A stretch of 17,270 nt of DNA from an uncultured Oscillospiraceae bacterium (GCA_902489595.1 CABUAS010000036.1:1-17270); one strand, 5' to 3'; counted from the first letter of the stretch, positions 8,403 through 14,484 are shown. Notes: a model not told the origin generated them from the letters alone. Translations and numbers: made by a program.

Positions 8403-9002
8403 TCAAAGATAATAAGCGGTACATCTTTCTCGTGCAACTCCAAGAATCATTGTCTGTAATCCTACATCATCTGAACTATCAAAAAGCCACCAGTTATAAT
8501 ATCCATCAGATTTTTCTATAATTGGAACGTCTACACCGCCTGCCTTTTCTTTTCCGTATGCATCTTTTTTTGTGCCAATATAAGATATTACATAATCAGC
8601 ATTACCCCAACTCGCATTATTTAATACCTCCAGTGCATCTTCATTTTTATAAAATCTTGTATTATCATATAATTGTGAAATTTCATAGTAATCTGTTCCA
8701 ATAAAAAAGAAATCGGATGGGTTGTTCTCAAGTCCATTAATAAAATCTTGAAAATTAATATAACAAACAAATTGAACATCTGTATAACCATACTCTTCTT
8801 TTAAAGTTTTTGATATATATTCGTTCTTTGCTTTTATATTATTTTTCAAAATTTCTTCTTCTGACAATGTAGTTTGTTCAGTAGTCGTTGTTGTGGTAGT
8901 TACAGTCGTTGTCTCATTTGTCCACATATTTGAACTGCATCCCGACAAAATTAAAAATAAAATTGTAATAATTAATGTCAAAGCCAAAAAGATTTTTTTC
9001 AT
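8403..9002 (-). CDS. small lipoprotein of unknown function
   Basis: A 199-aa protein with a type II (lipoprotein) signal peptide: Lys-rich N-terminus, hydrophobic core and lipobox ILSGC with the lipidated Cys at 22. A Thr-rich linker follows at about residues 31-43, then an acidic/Lys region with coiled-coil character (about 45-70). The rest is a mixed domain rich in aromatic residues (DFFFIGTDYYE, YYNWWLF). It should be anchored to the outer face of the membrane. The ATG at 9002 is chosen because AGGAGGA (9011-9017) is 8 nt upstream and the signal peptide starts there; an earlier in-frame ATG at 9077 lies inside the preceding gene. The coding DNA is clearly more AT-rich than neighbouring housekeeping genes (one 60-nt stretch is about 22% GC), which suggests transfer. 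I do not recognise a family. Confidence 0.8.
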   Translation of the reverse strand: MKKIFLALTLIITILFLILSGCSSNMWTNETTTVTTTTTTTEQTTLSEEEILKNNIKAKNEYISKTLKEEYGYTDVQFVCYINFQDFINGLENNPSDFFFIGTDYYEISQLYDNTRFYKNEDALEVLNNASWGNADYVISYIGTKKDAYGKEKAGGVDVPIIEKSDGYYNWWLFDSSDDVGLQTMILGVARERCTAYYL

Positions 9003-9015
9003 ACCATAATTCCTC

Positions 9016-9234
9016 CTATTTTTTCTTTTCAAAGTATACGACTTTTTCTTGAACTTTAATAGAAAAACCAAGAGCATTGCATTTTTTAGCCAATGCTGAA
9101 TTATTTAACAAATAATTTGAATCTTTCGGTAATCTTACACCTGTTTTTGTTTCATATTGATTATCCGTCAATGAAAAATTATCTTTTGTTTTGAACAGAT
9201 AATCTAATTTTTCCAATTTTGGATGCTTACCCAT
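9016..9234 (-). CDS. small hypothetical protein, first gene of the XRE-controlled operon
   Basis: A 72-aa basic, soluble-looking protein with no membrane segment or signal. Its N-terminal part (GKHPKLEKLDYLFKTKDNF) leads into a compact region with LTDNQYETKTGVRLPKDSNYL and a C-terminal SALAKKCNALGFSIKVQEK, possibly a small alpha/beta fold. The ATG at 9234 is chosen over the in-frame ATG at 9285: AGGAG (9243-9247) lies 8 nt upstream, and the earlier one lies across the operator and upstream of the predicted transcription start. Its stop codon overlaps the ribosome binding site of the lipoprotein gene, so the two are likely co-translated. It could be a DNA- or protein-binding adaptor, but I do not recognise a family. 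Confidence 0.72.
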   Translation of the reverse strand: MGKHPKLEKLDYLFKTKDNFSLTDNQYETKTGVRLPKDSNYLLNNSALAKKCNALGFSIKVQEKVVYFEKKK

Positions 9235-9258
9235 AGCATTTTCTCCTCTTAAAATTTC

Positions 9259-9280
9259 TTTGCACCTATATAGGTGCAAA
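9259..9280. promoter_or_regulatory. operator O1: 22-bp perfect palindrome
   Basis: TTTGCACCTATATAGGTGCAAA is perfectly self-complementary over 22 bp. It lies just downstream of the minus-strand -10 element and covers the expected transcription start of the 72-aa/lipoprotein operon, so a bound protein would block that promoter. The neighbouring XRE-type regulator is the obvious ligand. Confidence 0.75.
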
Positions 9281-9283
9281 ATC

Positions 9284-9312
9284 ATATTACCATAAGTCTA
9301 AAATATTGTCAA
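9284..9312 (-). promoter_or_regulatory. strong sigma-A promoter for the 72-aa protein/lipoprotein operon
   Basis: On the minus strand, TTGACA (9312-9307), a 17-nt spacer and TAATAT (9289-9284), with an extended -10 TGG before it. The -35 overlaps that of the opposing regulator promoter. The expected start is near 9277, inside operator O1. Confidence 0.75.
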
Positions 9313-9333
9313 GGACTTTTGTTCCTATATAAG
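9306..9333 (+). promoter_or_regulatory. promoter of the XRE regulator gene
   Basis: TTGTCA (9306-9311), a 16-nt spacer and TATAAG (9328-9333). The -35 shares five bases with the -35 of the divergent operon. The -10 lies inside operator O2, so the regulator should repress itself. Confidence 0.6.
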
Positions 9334-9339
9334 TGCAAA
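9318..9339. promoter_or_regulatory. operator O2: imperfect copy of the 22-bp palindrome
   Basis: TTTGTTCCTATATAAGTGCAAA matches operator O1 at 19 of 22 positions, with the palindrome broken mainly in the left arm. It overlaps the -10 of the regulator promoter. The two operator centres are 59 bp apart on either side of the shared -35 region. The weaker symmetry suggests lower affinity than O1. Confidence 0.7.
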
Positions 9340-9352
9340 AGCAGGTGGTAAT

Positions 9353-9583
9353 ATGAATATAAATTACGAAAAGAAATTAGGAAATAATATAAGAAAAATT
9401 CGTGAAAGCAGAAAAATAACACAAGAGCAGTTATCGGCTAAACTTCAGATTAACGGCTGTGATATAACAAGAAGTGCCGTTGCCAAAATCGAGGTTGGGC
9501 AACGGCACGTTTATCCTGATGAAATTAAATTGATAAAAGAAATACTGAATGTTTCATTTGATGAAATTTTTTACTGTGATTAA
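9353..9583 (+). CDS. XRE/Cro-CI family transcriptional regulator
   Basis: A 76-aa protein that is essentially one HTH_3 domain. The helix-turn-helix lies at about residues 22-50 (KITQEQLSAKL ... TRSAVAKIEVGQR), followed by the helix DEIKLIKEILNVSFDEIF typical of this group. There is no extra sensor domain, so it resembles a phage- or element-type repressor responding by dimerisation or through a partner. The ATG at 9353 follows AGGTGG (9343-9348) by 4 nt. It is transcribed away from the 72-aa/lipoprotein operon and sits beside two palindromic operators. I infer that it binds them and represses both directions. Its stop overlaps the end of the PnuC-like remnant on the other strand by a few bases. 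Confidence 0.88.
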   Translation: MNINYEKKLGNNIRKIRESRKITQEQLSAKLQINGCDITRSAVAKIEVGQRHVYPDEIKLIKEILNVSFDEIFYCD

Positions 9584-9774
9584 ACTGTATTTCTCTGCTG
9601 CTTTTTGCGTTTCTGCCAACTGATAAAGCCGAAAAGGTCGTTGACGAGGAAGATTACGAAGCAGATTACCATCGGCACATACTGAATATTTGTGATTGAT
9701 GCAAGCACCCAGAGAATGATAAGCACCACATCATTTGCCGCACAGGCAACAGCGTAATACGAGCTCCAAAAAGA
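9580..9774 (-). pseudogene. C-terminal remnant of a PnuC-like membrane transporter
   Basis: An open frame of about 65 codons without any start codon ends at TAA (9582-9580). Its sequence runs FWSSYYAVACAANDVVLI, then ILWVLASI, NIQYVPMVICFVIFLVND, LFGFISWQKRKKQQ. That gives two membrane segments followed by a basic tail. The NDVVLIxLW and YGF/FGF-x-x-W patterns resemble the C-terminus of PnuC-family nicotinamide riboside transporters (tentative, from memory). A stop codon lies in frame directly upstream, inside the hairpin at 9776-9827, so the N-terminal three quarters of the gene are gone. Base composition is like the host genes, unlike the AT-rich island it touches. A promoter and hairpin upstream on the same strand may be what is left of the gene's 5' region. 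Confidence 0.65.
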
Positions 9775-9868
9775 AAAGCATTCATATACTTACCTTCAAA
9801 GACCTAACGGCAAGTATGTGAATGCTTATTTGCATTTTTGCTGCCCGATGGCAGCGTCTTATTAAATT
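9767..9868 (-). ncRNA. candidate ~100-nt leader or small RNA
   Basis: A canonical promoter (9903-9875) would start RNA near 9868, and the terminator hairpin would end it near 9767. Within it, GCTGCC and GGCAGC (9840-9855) form a perfect 6-bp hairpin with a 4-nt loop. A short AATGC/GCATT pairing (9836-9821) is possible that would compete with the terminator stem. It could be an orphaned attenuator of the truncated PnuC-like gene or a free-standing small RNA. I do not recognise a riboswitch class. Confidence 0.3.
9776..9827 (-). terminator. strong intrinsic terminator hairpin
   Basis: The outer stem has 16 consecutive pairs (9776-9791 with 9812-9827, one G-T wobble). A single mismatch and two G-C pairs follow, then a 14-nt loop. 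On the minus strand the stem is followed by TTCTTTTTGG, a good U tract. On the plus strand it is followed by ATTTGCATTTTTG, so it may also end the XRE transcript. It lies just before the PnuC remnant and would end transcripts from the promoter at 9903 or from malic enzyme. Confidence 0.7.
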
Positions 9869-9874
9869 AACGGT

Positions 9875-9903
9875 ATTATAAAATACGCATAGTAAAAAGT
9901 CAA
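9875..9903 (-). promoter_or_regulatory. sigma-A promoter downstream of malic enzyme, facing the PnuC remnant
   Basis: On the minus strand, TTGACT (9903-9898), exactly 17 nt, and a consensus TATAAT (9880-9875). It sits about 10 nt after the malic enzyme stop codon and has no intact gene downstream in its direction before the hairpin at 9827. Confidence 0.65.
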
Positions 9904-9913
9904 CAGATTTACG

Positions 9914-11086
9914 TTAAATTCTCGCTACGCCGTCCTTTTTGGCAGCCTCTGCAACTGCTGATGCGACCGTATCTTTAATTCTTTCATCAAATGCATACGG
10001 AAGAATGTAATCTTCATTAAGGTCTTTATCATCAACAAGTGATGCGATTGCATATGCGGCGGCAATTTTCATATTTTCAGTAATAGCGCTTGCACGAACA
10101 TCAAGAGCACCGCGGAAAATGCCAGGAAATGCAACAACGTTGTTAATCTGATTCGGGAAGTCCGATCTGCCTGTGCCGACGATTTTAGCGCCTGCTGCCT
10201 TTGCCTCATCAGGCATAATTTCCGGAGTCGGATTAGCCATAGCAAGCACAATCGGGTCTGCATTCATAGTTTTAATCATATCCTGTGTTAAAACGCCGGG
10301 TGCCGAAACGCCGATAAACACATCTGTGCCGACAACTGCGTCTTTAAGGCTGCCCTTTGTCATACCCCGGTTAGTAACCTTTGCAATAGACTCTTTTGAT
10401 GCGTTAAGATTTTCTCTGCCCTCGTAAATTGCGCCCGTTCTGTCGCAAAGAATAACATCTTTAAGACCGAGCGTCATAAGAAGTTTTGCAATAGCAATGC
10501 CTGCTGCGCCTGAGCCGTTGATAACAGCCTTGCACTCGCCGAGCGGCTTACCGGTAAGCTTTGTTGCATTAATAAGAGCGGCTGAAACAACAACGGCAGT
10601 GCCGTGCTGATCATCGTGGAAAATCGGTATATCACATCTCTGCTTTAACTTTTCTTCGATTTCAAAGCATCTCGGTGCAGAAATATCCTCAAGATTGATA
10701 CCGCCGAATGAACCGCTGATATTGTAAACGGTTTCAACAAATTCATCTACATTTTTCGTTCTTACGCAAAGCGGGAATGCATCAACATCGCCGAATTCCT
10801 TAAACAGAACGCACTTGCCCTCCATAACAGGCATACCTGCCTCAGGTCCGATGTCACCAAGGCCGAGCACGGCAGTACCGTCTGTAATAACGGCAACCAT
10901 ATTCCAGCGGCGTGTTAATTCCCAGCTTTTATTATAATCCTTCTGAATTTCAAGGCAGGGCTCTGCAACGCCCGGGGTGTAAGCAAGCGAAAGAGCGTCT
11001 TTATCATTTACCTTTGCTCTTGCCACAACTTCAACTTTGCCTTTCCACTGCCCATGAAGTTTTAATGATTCTTTACGATAGTCCAT
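9914..11086 (-). CDS. NAD(P)-dependent malic enzyme (decarboxylating)
   Basis: It converts malate to pyruvate and CO2 with reduction of NAD(P). At 390 aa it is the short bacterial form without a phosphotransacetylase-like tail. SLAYTPGVA carries the catalytic Tyr36, and DGTAVLGLGDIGP at 69-81 is followed by PVMEGK with the catalytic Lys91. NLEDISAP (131-138) and IFHDDQHGT (155-162) hold the metal-binding acidic residues, and GSGAAGIA at 191-198 is the nucleotide-binding turn. The ATG at 11086 has AGGAGA (11093-11098) 6 nt upstream. It is the last of three minus-strand genes after glpK and a malate/lactate dehydrogenase-like gene, suggesting a C3/C4-acid redox branch. Cofactor preference cannot be read off, and no gene symbol is given because the family is named inconsistently. 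Confidence 0.93.
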   Translation of the reverse strand: MDYRKESLKLHGQWKGKVEVVARAKVNDKDALSLAYTPGVAEPCLEIQKDYNKSWELTRRWNMVAVITDGTAVLGLGDIGPEAGMPVMEGKCVLFKEFGDVDAFPLCVRTKNVDEFVETVYNISGSFGGINLEDISAPRCFEIEEKLKQRCDIPIFHDDQHGTAVVVSAALINATKLTGKPLGECKAVINGSGAAGIAIAKLLMTLGLKDVILCDRTGAIYEGRENLNASKESIAKVTNRGMTKGSLKDAVVGTDVFIGVSAPGVLTQDMIKTMNADPIVLAMANPTPEIMPDEAKAAGAKIVGTGRSDFPNQINNVVAFPGIFRGALDVRASAITENMKIAAAYAIASLVDDKDLNEDYILPYAFDERIKDTVASAVAEAAKKDGVARI

Positions 11087-11146
11087 AATTGTTCTCCTGT
11101 TTGTTTGTTATATTTTATGATGATGTGAAATGCCTCATTGAATTCA

Positions 11147-11173
11147 CGGGAGGGCACGGAGACCCTCCCCTAC
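11147..11173 (-). repeat. GTAGGGGAGGG palindromic repeat, third copy
   Basis: On the minus strand it is GTAGGGGAGGG, TCTCCGTG and CCCTCCCG. The arms are GGGAGGG (11148-11154) and CCCTCCC (11163-11169). It lies between the LDH2-like gene and malic enzyme and faces, end to end, the different GTAGGGG-headed element at 11209. Confidence 0.8.
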
Positions 11174-11208
11174 AAGATTTATTTATACAAAAGCGTTATT
11201 GCAAATCC

Positions 11209-11299
11209 GTAGGGGTCGGAAGATTCCCCCGCAGTGTGGGGGAAATGTCACGTAAGTGACAAAGGGGGACGGCGCTCGTAAAGCGTCCTCGACGACCCG
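11209..11299. repeat. MITE-like element with several hairpins
   Basis: It starts GTAGGGGTCGG and closes with GACGACCCG, giving short inverted ends GGGTCG (11213-11218) and CGACCC (11293-11298). Inside are three hairpins: TTCCCCC/GGGGGAA (11224-11244), TGTCAC/GTGACA (11246-11261, loop GTAA) and CGCT/AGCG (11273-11285). There is no protein-coding signal. It ends 8 nt before the stop codon of the LDH2-like gene and could act as an RNA structure in that 3' end. Confidence 0.6.
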
Positions 11300-11306
11300 T
11301 TTAAAA

Positions 11307-12464
11307 TTATCTTTCAATATGTGCTTTGATATCCTTTTCGGGATACGGAGTATAATTATCCTCCCACGGGAAGGTATAATCAAGACCGAGCTCGTCACGA
11401 ACTGCGCAGATTTCACCCTGAACAGACTCGTTAATCGGCACACCGCTTGCCTTACGGCTCTGCCAGATATCATACTCTTTTTCGCCTGCTGTATAAATCC
11501 TGTCTGCACCCGGCTCTTTCTTTGATGCACGGATTGAACGGAGAATTTCACCTGCCTTGCTTCTGACAAGCTCTTCACCAAGAAAATGATTTGTATCAAT
11601 CGCAATGAAGAAATGACCGAGATGATACGGTCTGATATTGCCGTTTTCATCTTTTCCGTCAAGGTCTTTGCCGTAACTGCCGTCCTGAAGAACTGCTGAA
11701 AGAAGTTCTATAATCATAGCGTAACCATAGCCCTTATATCCGCCGAGAGCCTCACCGATACCGCCGAGAGTCGTAAGAGCAGCCTCGCCCGAACGAATCT
11801 TTTTAAGAGCAACGCCCGAGTCACCCTCAACCGGCTGACCGTCAAGACCGATTACCGTTCCAGGGTGAACATCTTCACCGATTCTTGCATAATACTCAAT
11901 TTTACCGTTCTGTGTGATTGAAGTTGCACAGTCGATAACAAAATCAAACTTCTCATCACTCGGAATGCCGACTGTGAGCGGATTTGTGCCGAACATACCC
12001 TCAACACCGAAGGTAGGTGCAACCGACGGGCGTGCATTTGTGCCTGTAAAGCAAATACAGCCCTGCTCAGTTGCCTGTGTTGCATAATAGCCTGCAATGC
12101 CGTAGTGGCAGGAATTACGAACGGCAACCATACCGAGACCGTATTTCTTTGCCTTGTCAATAGCCATCTGCATAGCCTTGTAGCCAATAACCTGACCCAT
12201 ACCATTATGACCGTCAACAACAGCAGTAGTTTCTGTTTCCTTAACAATTTCAAAATTTGTTACGGGATTCTGAATTCCTGCCTTGATTCTGTCAAGATAA
12301 ATCGGCTTGAATCTGTTGCAGCCGTGGCTTTCAATACCGCGCTTATCCGACTCAAGCAGAACATCCGTACAGATTTCGGCATCCTCTCTCGGAATGCCAT
12401 AGCCGACAAATGCATCCGTAACAAAGTCCGTAATTAACCCCCAGGGGCATATTACCTTTCCCAT
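11307..12464 (-). CDS. LDH2/MDH2-family NAD(P)-dependent 2-hydroxyacid dehydrogenase (malate/L-lactate type)
   Basis: This belongs to the Ldh_2 (type 2 malate/L-lactate dehydrogenase) family, unrelated to Rossmann-fold lactate dehydrogenase. Family features are ESHG at 45-48 with the active-site His47, NGMGQ at 87-91, SCHYGIAGYYA with His120, MFGTNP at 157-162 and DCATS. The region GGYKGYGYAM is typical of the C-terminal half. The ATG at 12464 is preferred to the one at 12479 because GGAGG (12473-12477) lies 8 nt upstream. The protein is then 385 aa, slightly longer than the ~350 aa norm. Other members act on ureidoglycolate, sulfolactate or imino acids, so the substrate is uncertain. The adjacent malic enzyme favours malate. 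Confidence 0.85.
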   Translation of the reverse strand: MGKVICPWGLITDFVTDAFVGYGIPREDAEICTDVLLESDKRGIESHGCNRFKPIYLDRIKAGIQNPVTNFEIVKETETTAVVDGHNGMGQVIGYKAMQMAIDKAKKYGLGMVAVRNSCHYGIAGYYATQATEQGCICFTGTNARPSVAPTFGVEGMFGTNPLTVGIPSDEKFDFVIDCATSITQNGKIEYYARIGEDVHPGTVIGLDGQPVEGDSGVALKKIRSGEAALTTLGGIGEALGGYKGYGYAMIIELLSAVLQDGSYGKDLDGKDENGNIRPYHLGHFFIAIDTNHFLGEELVRSKAGEILRSIRASKKEPGADRIYTAGEKEYDIWQSRKASGVPINESVQGEICAVRDELGLDYTFPWEDNYTPYPEKDIKAHIER

Positions 12465-12495
12465 AGTTTTGTCCTCCATAAAAATTTTATATTAG

Positions 12496-12522
12496 CGGAA
12501 GAGCACAGAGACCCTCCCCTAC
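12496..12522 (-). repeat. decayed GTAGGGGAGGG repeat, fourth copy
   Basis: On the minus strand GTAGGGGAGGG and TCTCTGTG are intact, but the closing arm is CTCTTCC instead of CCCTCCC, so the hairpin is weakened. It starts one nucleotide after the glpK stop codon. Confidence 0.7.
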
Positions 12523-12523
12523 A

Positions 12524-14026
12524 TTATCTTTCCCAGTTTCTTGAACGTTCAACGGCACGCTTCCAGTTTGAATACATTTCGTTGCGTTTGCCCTCTTCCA
12601 TAGACGGAACGAAAATCCTGTCAACCTGCCTGTTCTCCTCGATTTCTGCCATATCCTTCCACACGCCTGTTGCAAGACCTGCAAGATAAGCCGCACCGAG
12701 AGCAGTTGCCTCACGGTTTACAGGACGGTTTACTTTAACGCCTGTCATATCAGCCTGAATCTGCATCATAATATCGGAAATTGACGCACCGCCGTCAACT
12801 CTCAAATCCTTAAGCAGAATTCCGCTGTCATTCATCATAGCTTCAAGAAGATCGGTCATCTGAAATGTAATGCTTTCAAGCACTGCACGGCAGATATGCT
12901 TTTTATTAACGCCTCTTGTTAAACCCACCATACAGCCTCTTGCATACATATCCCAGTACGGTGCACCGAGACCCGTGAACGCAGGCACAAAATAAAGTCC
13001 GTTTGAATCTTCGACCTGCTCTGCAAATTCATCACATTCAGCGGCATTTTTAATAAGTTCAAGTTCATCACGAAGCCATTTAATAACAGAGCCTGCGTTG
13101 AATGCCGAACCCTCTAAATCATATGTAATCTTACCGTCAACGCCCCATGCGATGCCTGTAAGAAGATTTGATTTTGAATTAATACGCTTATCACCTGTGT
13201 TCATAAGCAGGAAACAGCCTGTACCGTATGTGTTTTTTGCCTGACCCTCATCAAAACAGCCCTGACCGAAAAGTGCACCCGGCTGGTCGCCGATAGCACC
13301 TGCAATCGGAATGCCTGCAATTTCCTCCATACCCGGGAATTTGTGACACTTGCCGTAAATACAACTTGACGGCTTAACCTCGGGCAGCATACACATAGGA
13401 ATGCCGAGTTTTTCGCAAAGATACGGATCCCACTGAAGCTTATCAATATCAAAAAGCATTGTTCGGCAGGCATTACTGTAATCTGTAACGTGAACCTCAC
13501 CGCAGGTTAAATTCCATATCAGCCAAGTATCAACAGTGCCGAAAAGAAGTTCACCTTTTTCCGCTCTTTCCCTTGCACCCTCTACATTATCAAGAATCCA
13601 CTTGATTTTGGTTGCAGAGAAATAAGCGTCTATCAGAAGTCCCGTAGTTTCCTTAACATAGTCGCCGAGGCCCTCTGCCTTTAATTCTTCGCAGTATTCG
13701 GCAGTACGCCTGCACTGCCACACAATAGCATTATAAATAGGCTTGCCCGTTTCTTTATCCCAAACGATTGTGGTTTCACGCTGATTTGTAATTCCCATTC
13801 CGGCAATGTCTTTAGCGTCGACTTTGCCCTGCCTTAAAACATTAAGAATTGCCTGCATCTCGGAAAACAGGATTTCATTGGGGTCGTGCTCTACCCAGCC
13901 GTTCTTCGGATAATACTGTTCAAACTCGGTCTGAGCCTTTGCAACGATTTCACCCTTTTTGTTGAAAATAATTACTCTGGAGCTTGTAGTTCCCTGATCC
14001 AAGGCCATTACATATTTTTCTGACAT
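12524..14026 (-). CDS. glpK: glycerol kinase
   Basis: It phosphorylates glycerol to sn-glycerol 3-phosphate with ATP in the cytoplasm. At 500 aa it matches the family length (E. coli 502). The N-terminal phosphate loop DQGTTSSR is at 10-17, with NQRET at 81-85 and DTWLIWNL at 166-173. GDQPGALFGQ at 246-255 holds the catalytic Asp247. GLGAPYWD and DGGAS mark the C-terminal ATPase lobe. His228 lies in the loop region where Gram-positive GlpKs are activated by phosphorylation from the PTS, but the local match is loose, so this is only a possibility. A GGAGGAGA site (14031-14038) lies 4 nt before the ATG. No glpF or glpD is nearby. It is the first of the run glpK, LDH2-like, malic enzyme, and has its own promoter. 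Confidence 0.97.
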   Translation of the reverse strand: MSEKYVMALDQGTTSSRVIIFNKKGEIVAKAQTEFEQYYPKNGWVEHDPNEILFSEMQAILNVLRQGKVDAKDIAGMGITNQRETTIVWDKETGKPIYNAIVWQCRRTAEYCEELKAEGLGDYVKETTGLLIDAYFSATKIKWILDNVEGARERAEKGELLFGTVDTWLIWNLTCGEVHVTDYSNACRTMLFDIDKLQWDPYLCEKLGIPMCMLPEVKPSSCIYGKCHKFPGMEEIAGIPIAGAIGDQPGALFGQGCFDEGQAKNTYGTGCFLLMNTGDKRINSKSNLLTGIAWGVDGKITYDLEGSAFNAGSVIKWLRDELELIKNAAECDEFAEQVEDSNGLYFVPAFTGLGAPYWDMYARGCMVGLTRGVNKKHICRAVLESITFQMTDLLEAMMNDSGILLKDLRVDGGASISDIMMQIQADMTGVKVNRPVNREATALGAAYLAGLATGVWKDMAEIEENRQVDRIFVPSMEEGKRNEMYSNWKRAVERSRNWER

Positions 14027-14075
14027 AAAATCTCCTCCGTTTTTACCCCTAAAAATAAAGAATCAAATACAATTA

Positions 14076-14102
14076 AAAGAGCAAGTATAAAACTTACTCT
14101 TT
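14076..14102 (-). terminator. intrinsic terminator of acpP
   Basis: On the minus strand AAAGAGTAAG (14102-14093) pairs with CTTGCTCTTT (14085-14076), a 10-bp stem with one G-T pair and a 7-nt loop. A moderately T-rich tail (TAATTGTATTTG) follows. It lies 62 nt past the acpP stop and overlaps the predicted transcription start of glpK. Confidence 0.55.
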
Positions 14103-14104
14103 AT

Positions 14105-14133
14105 ATTTTAATATTTTTATTACACTATGTCAA
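14105..14133 (-). promoter_or_regulatory. sigma-A promoter for glpK
   Basis: On the minus strand, consensus TTGACA (14133-14128), a 17-nt spacer and TAAAAT (14110-14105). The start is predicted near 14098, giving a ~70-nt leader. That start falls inside the first arm of the terminator hairpin. Confidence 0.65.
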
Positions 14134-14163
14134 TCGTTAAAGCAGTAACAATGTCTGTTTTTT

Positions 14164-14394
14164 CTAAATTTTGCTTTCAATATAGTCAACAATGTCTGCA
14201 ACTGTTTTAATATTTTCAATAACCTCGTCAGGTACTTCAATTCCGAATTCATCTTCAACACTCATTACAATGTCGATTGAATCAAGGCTGTCTGCGCCGA
14301 GATCATCAACAAGTTCACTGTCCATTGTAATATTGTTTTTGTTTTCAATATCAAGCTGTTCTGCTAAAATATCAACAATTTTTTCAAATACCAT
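14164..14394 (-). CDS. acpP: acyl carrier protein
   Basis: A 76-aa acidic four-helix carrier of fatty-acid intermediates. The phosphopantetheine attachment site is DSL at 35-37 in DDLGADSLDSIDIVM, with Ser36 modified. VEDEFGIEVPDE and the closing TVADIVDYIESK are standard. The ATG at 14394 is chosen over the in-frame one at 14430: GGGAG (14405-14409) lies 10 nt upstream and MVFEKIVDIL is the usual start, so the longer form adds 12 unlikely residues. It stands alone, away from any fab cluster, between its own promoter and a terminator, and is divergent from aroE. Confidence 0.95.
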   Translation of the reverse strand: MVFEKIVDILAEQLDIENKNNITMDSELVDDLGADSLDSIDIVMSVEDEFGIEVPDEVIENIKTVADIVDYIESKI

Positions 14395-14455
14395 AAATAA
14401 TACACTCCCAAAAATTAATTGTAAGCGCACGAGAAAACAATCAACCGTCCTTCTC

Positions 14456-14484
14456 TTGCGTATCTTTCTATATTATGCTATCAT
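14456..14484 (+). promoter_or_regulatory. sigma-A promoter for aroE-aroK
   Basis: TTGCGT (14456-14461), a 17-nt spacer and TATCAT (14479-14484), with an extended -10 TGC directly before it. The predicted start is near 14491, about 38 nt before the aroE ATG. Confidence 0.55.

Noticed and set aside
8876..8920. Short T/G/A-rich repeat inside the lipoprotein gene as a possible microsatellite or CRISPR-like array
   Set aside because: It encodes the Thr-rich linker after the lipobox. The codons vary, there are no spacers and no repeat unit of CRISPR length.
11183..11662. 159-codon open frame on the minus strand over the repeat and the end of the LDH2-like gene
   Set aside because: It runs out of frame through the LDH2-like coding region and into the repeat element, has no ribosome binding site and its sequence is a typical shadow.
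14411..14434. A TGTAAGCG sequence upstream of acpP as a possible catabolite-repression (CRE) site
   Set aside because: Only the first half matches the CRE consensus and the second half has four mismatches. It also lies upstream of acpP, not of glpK.
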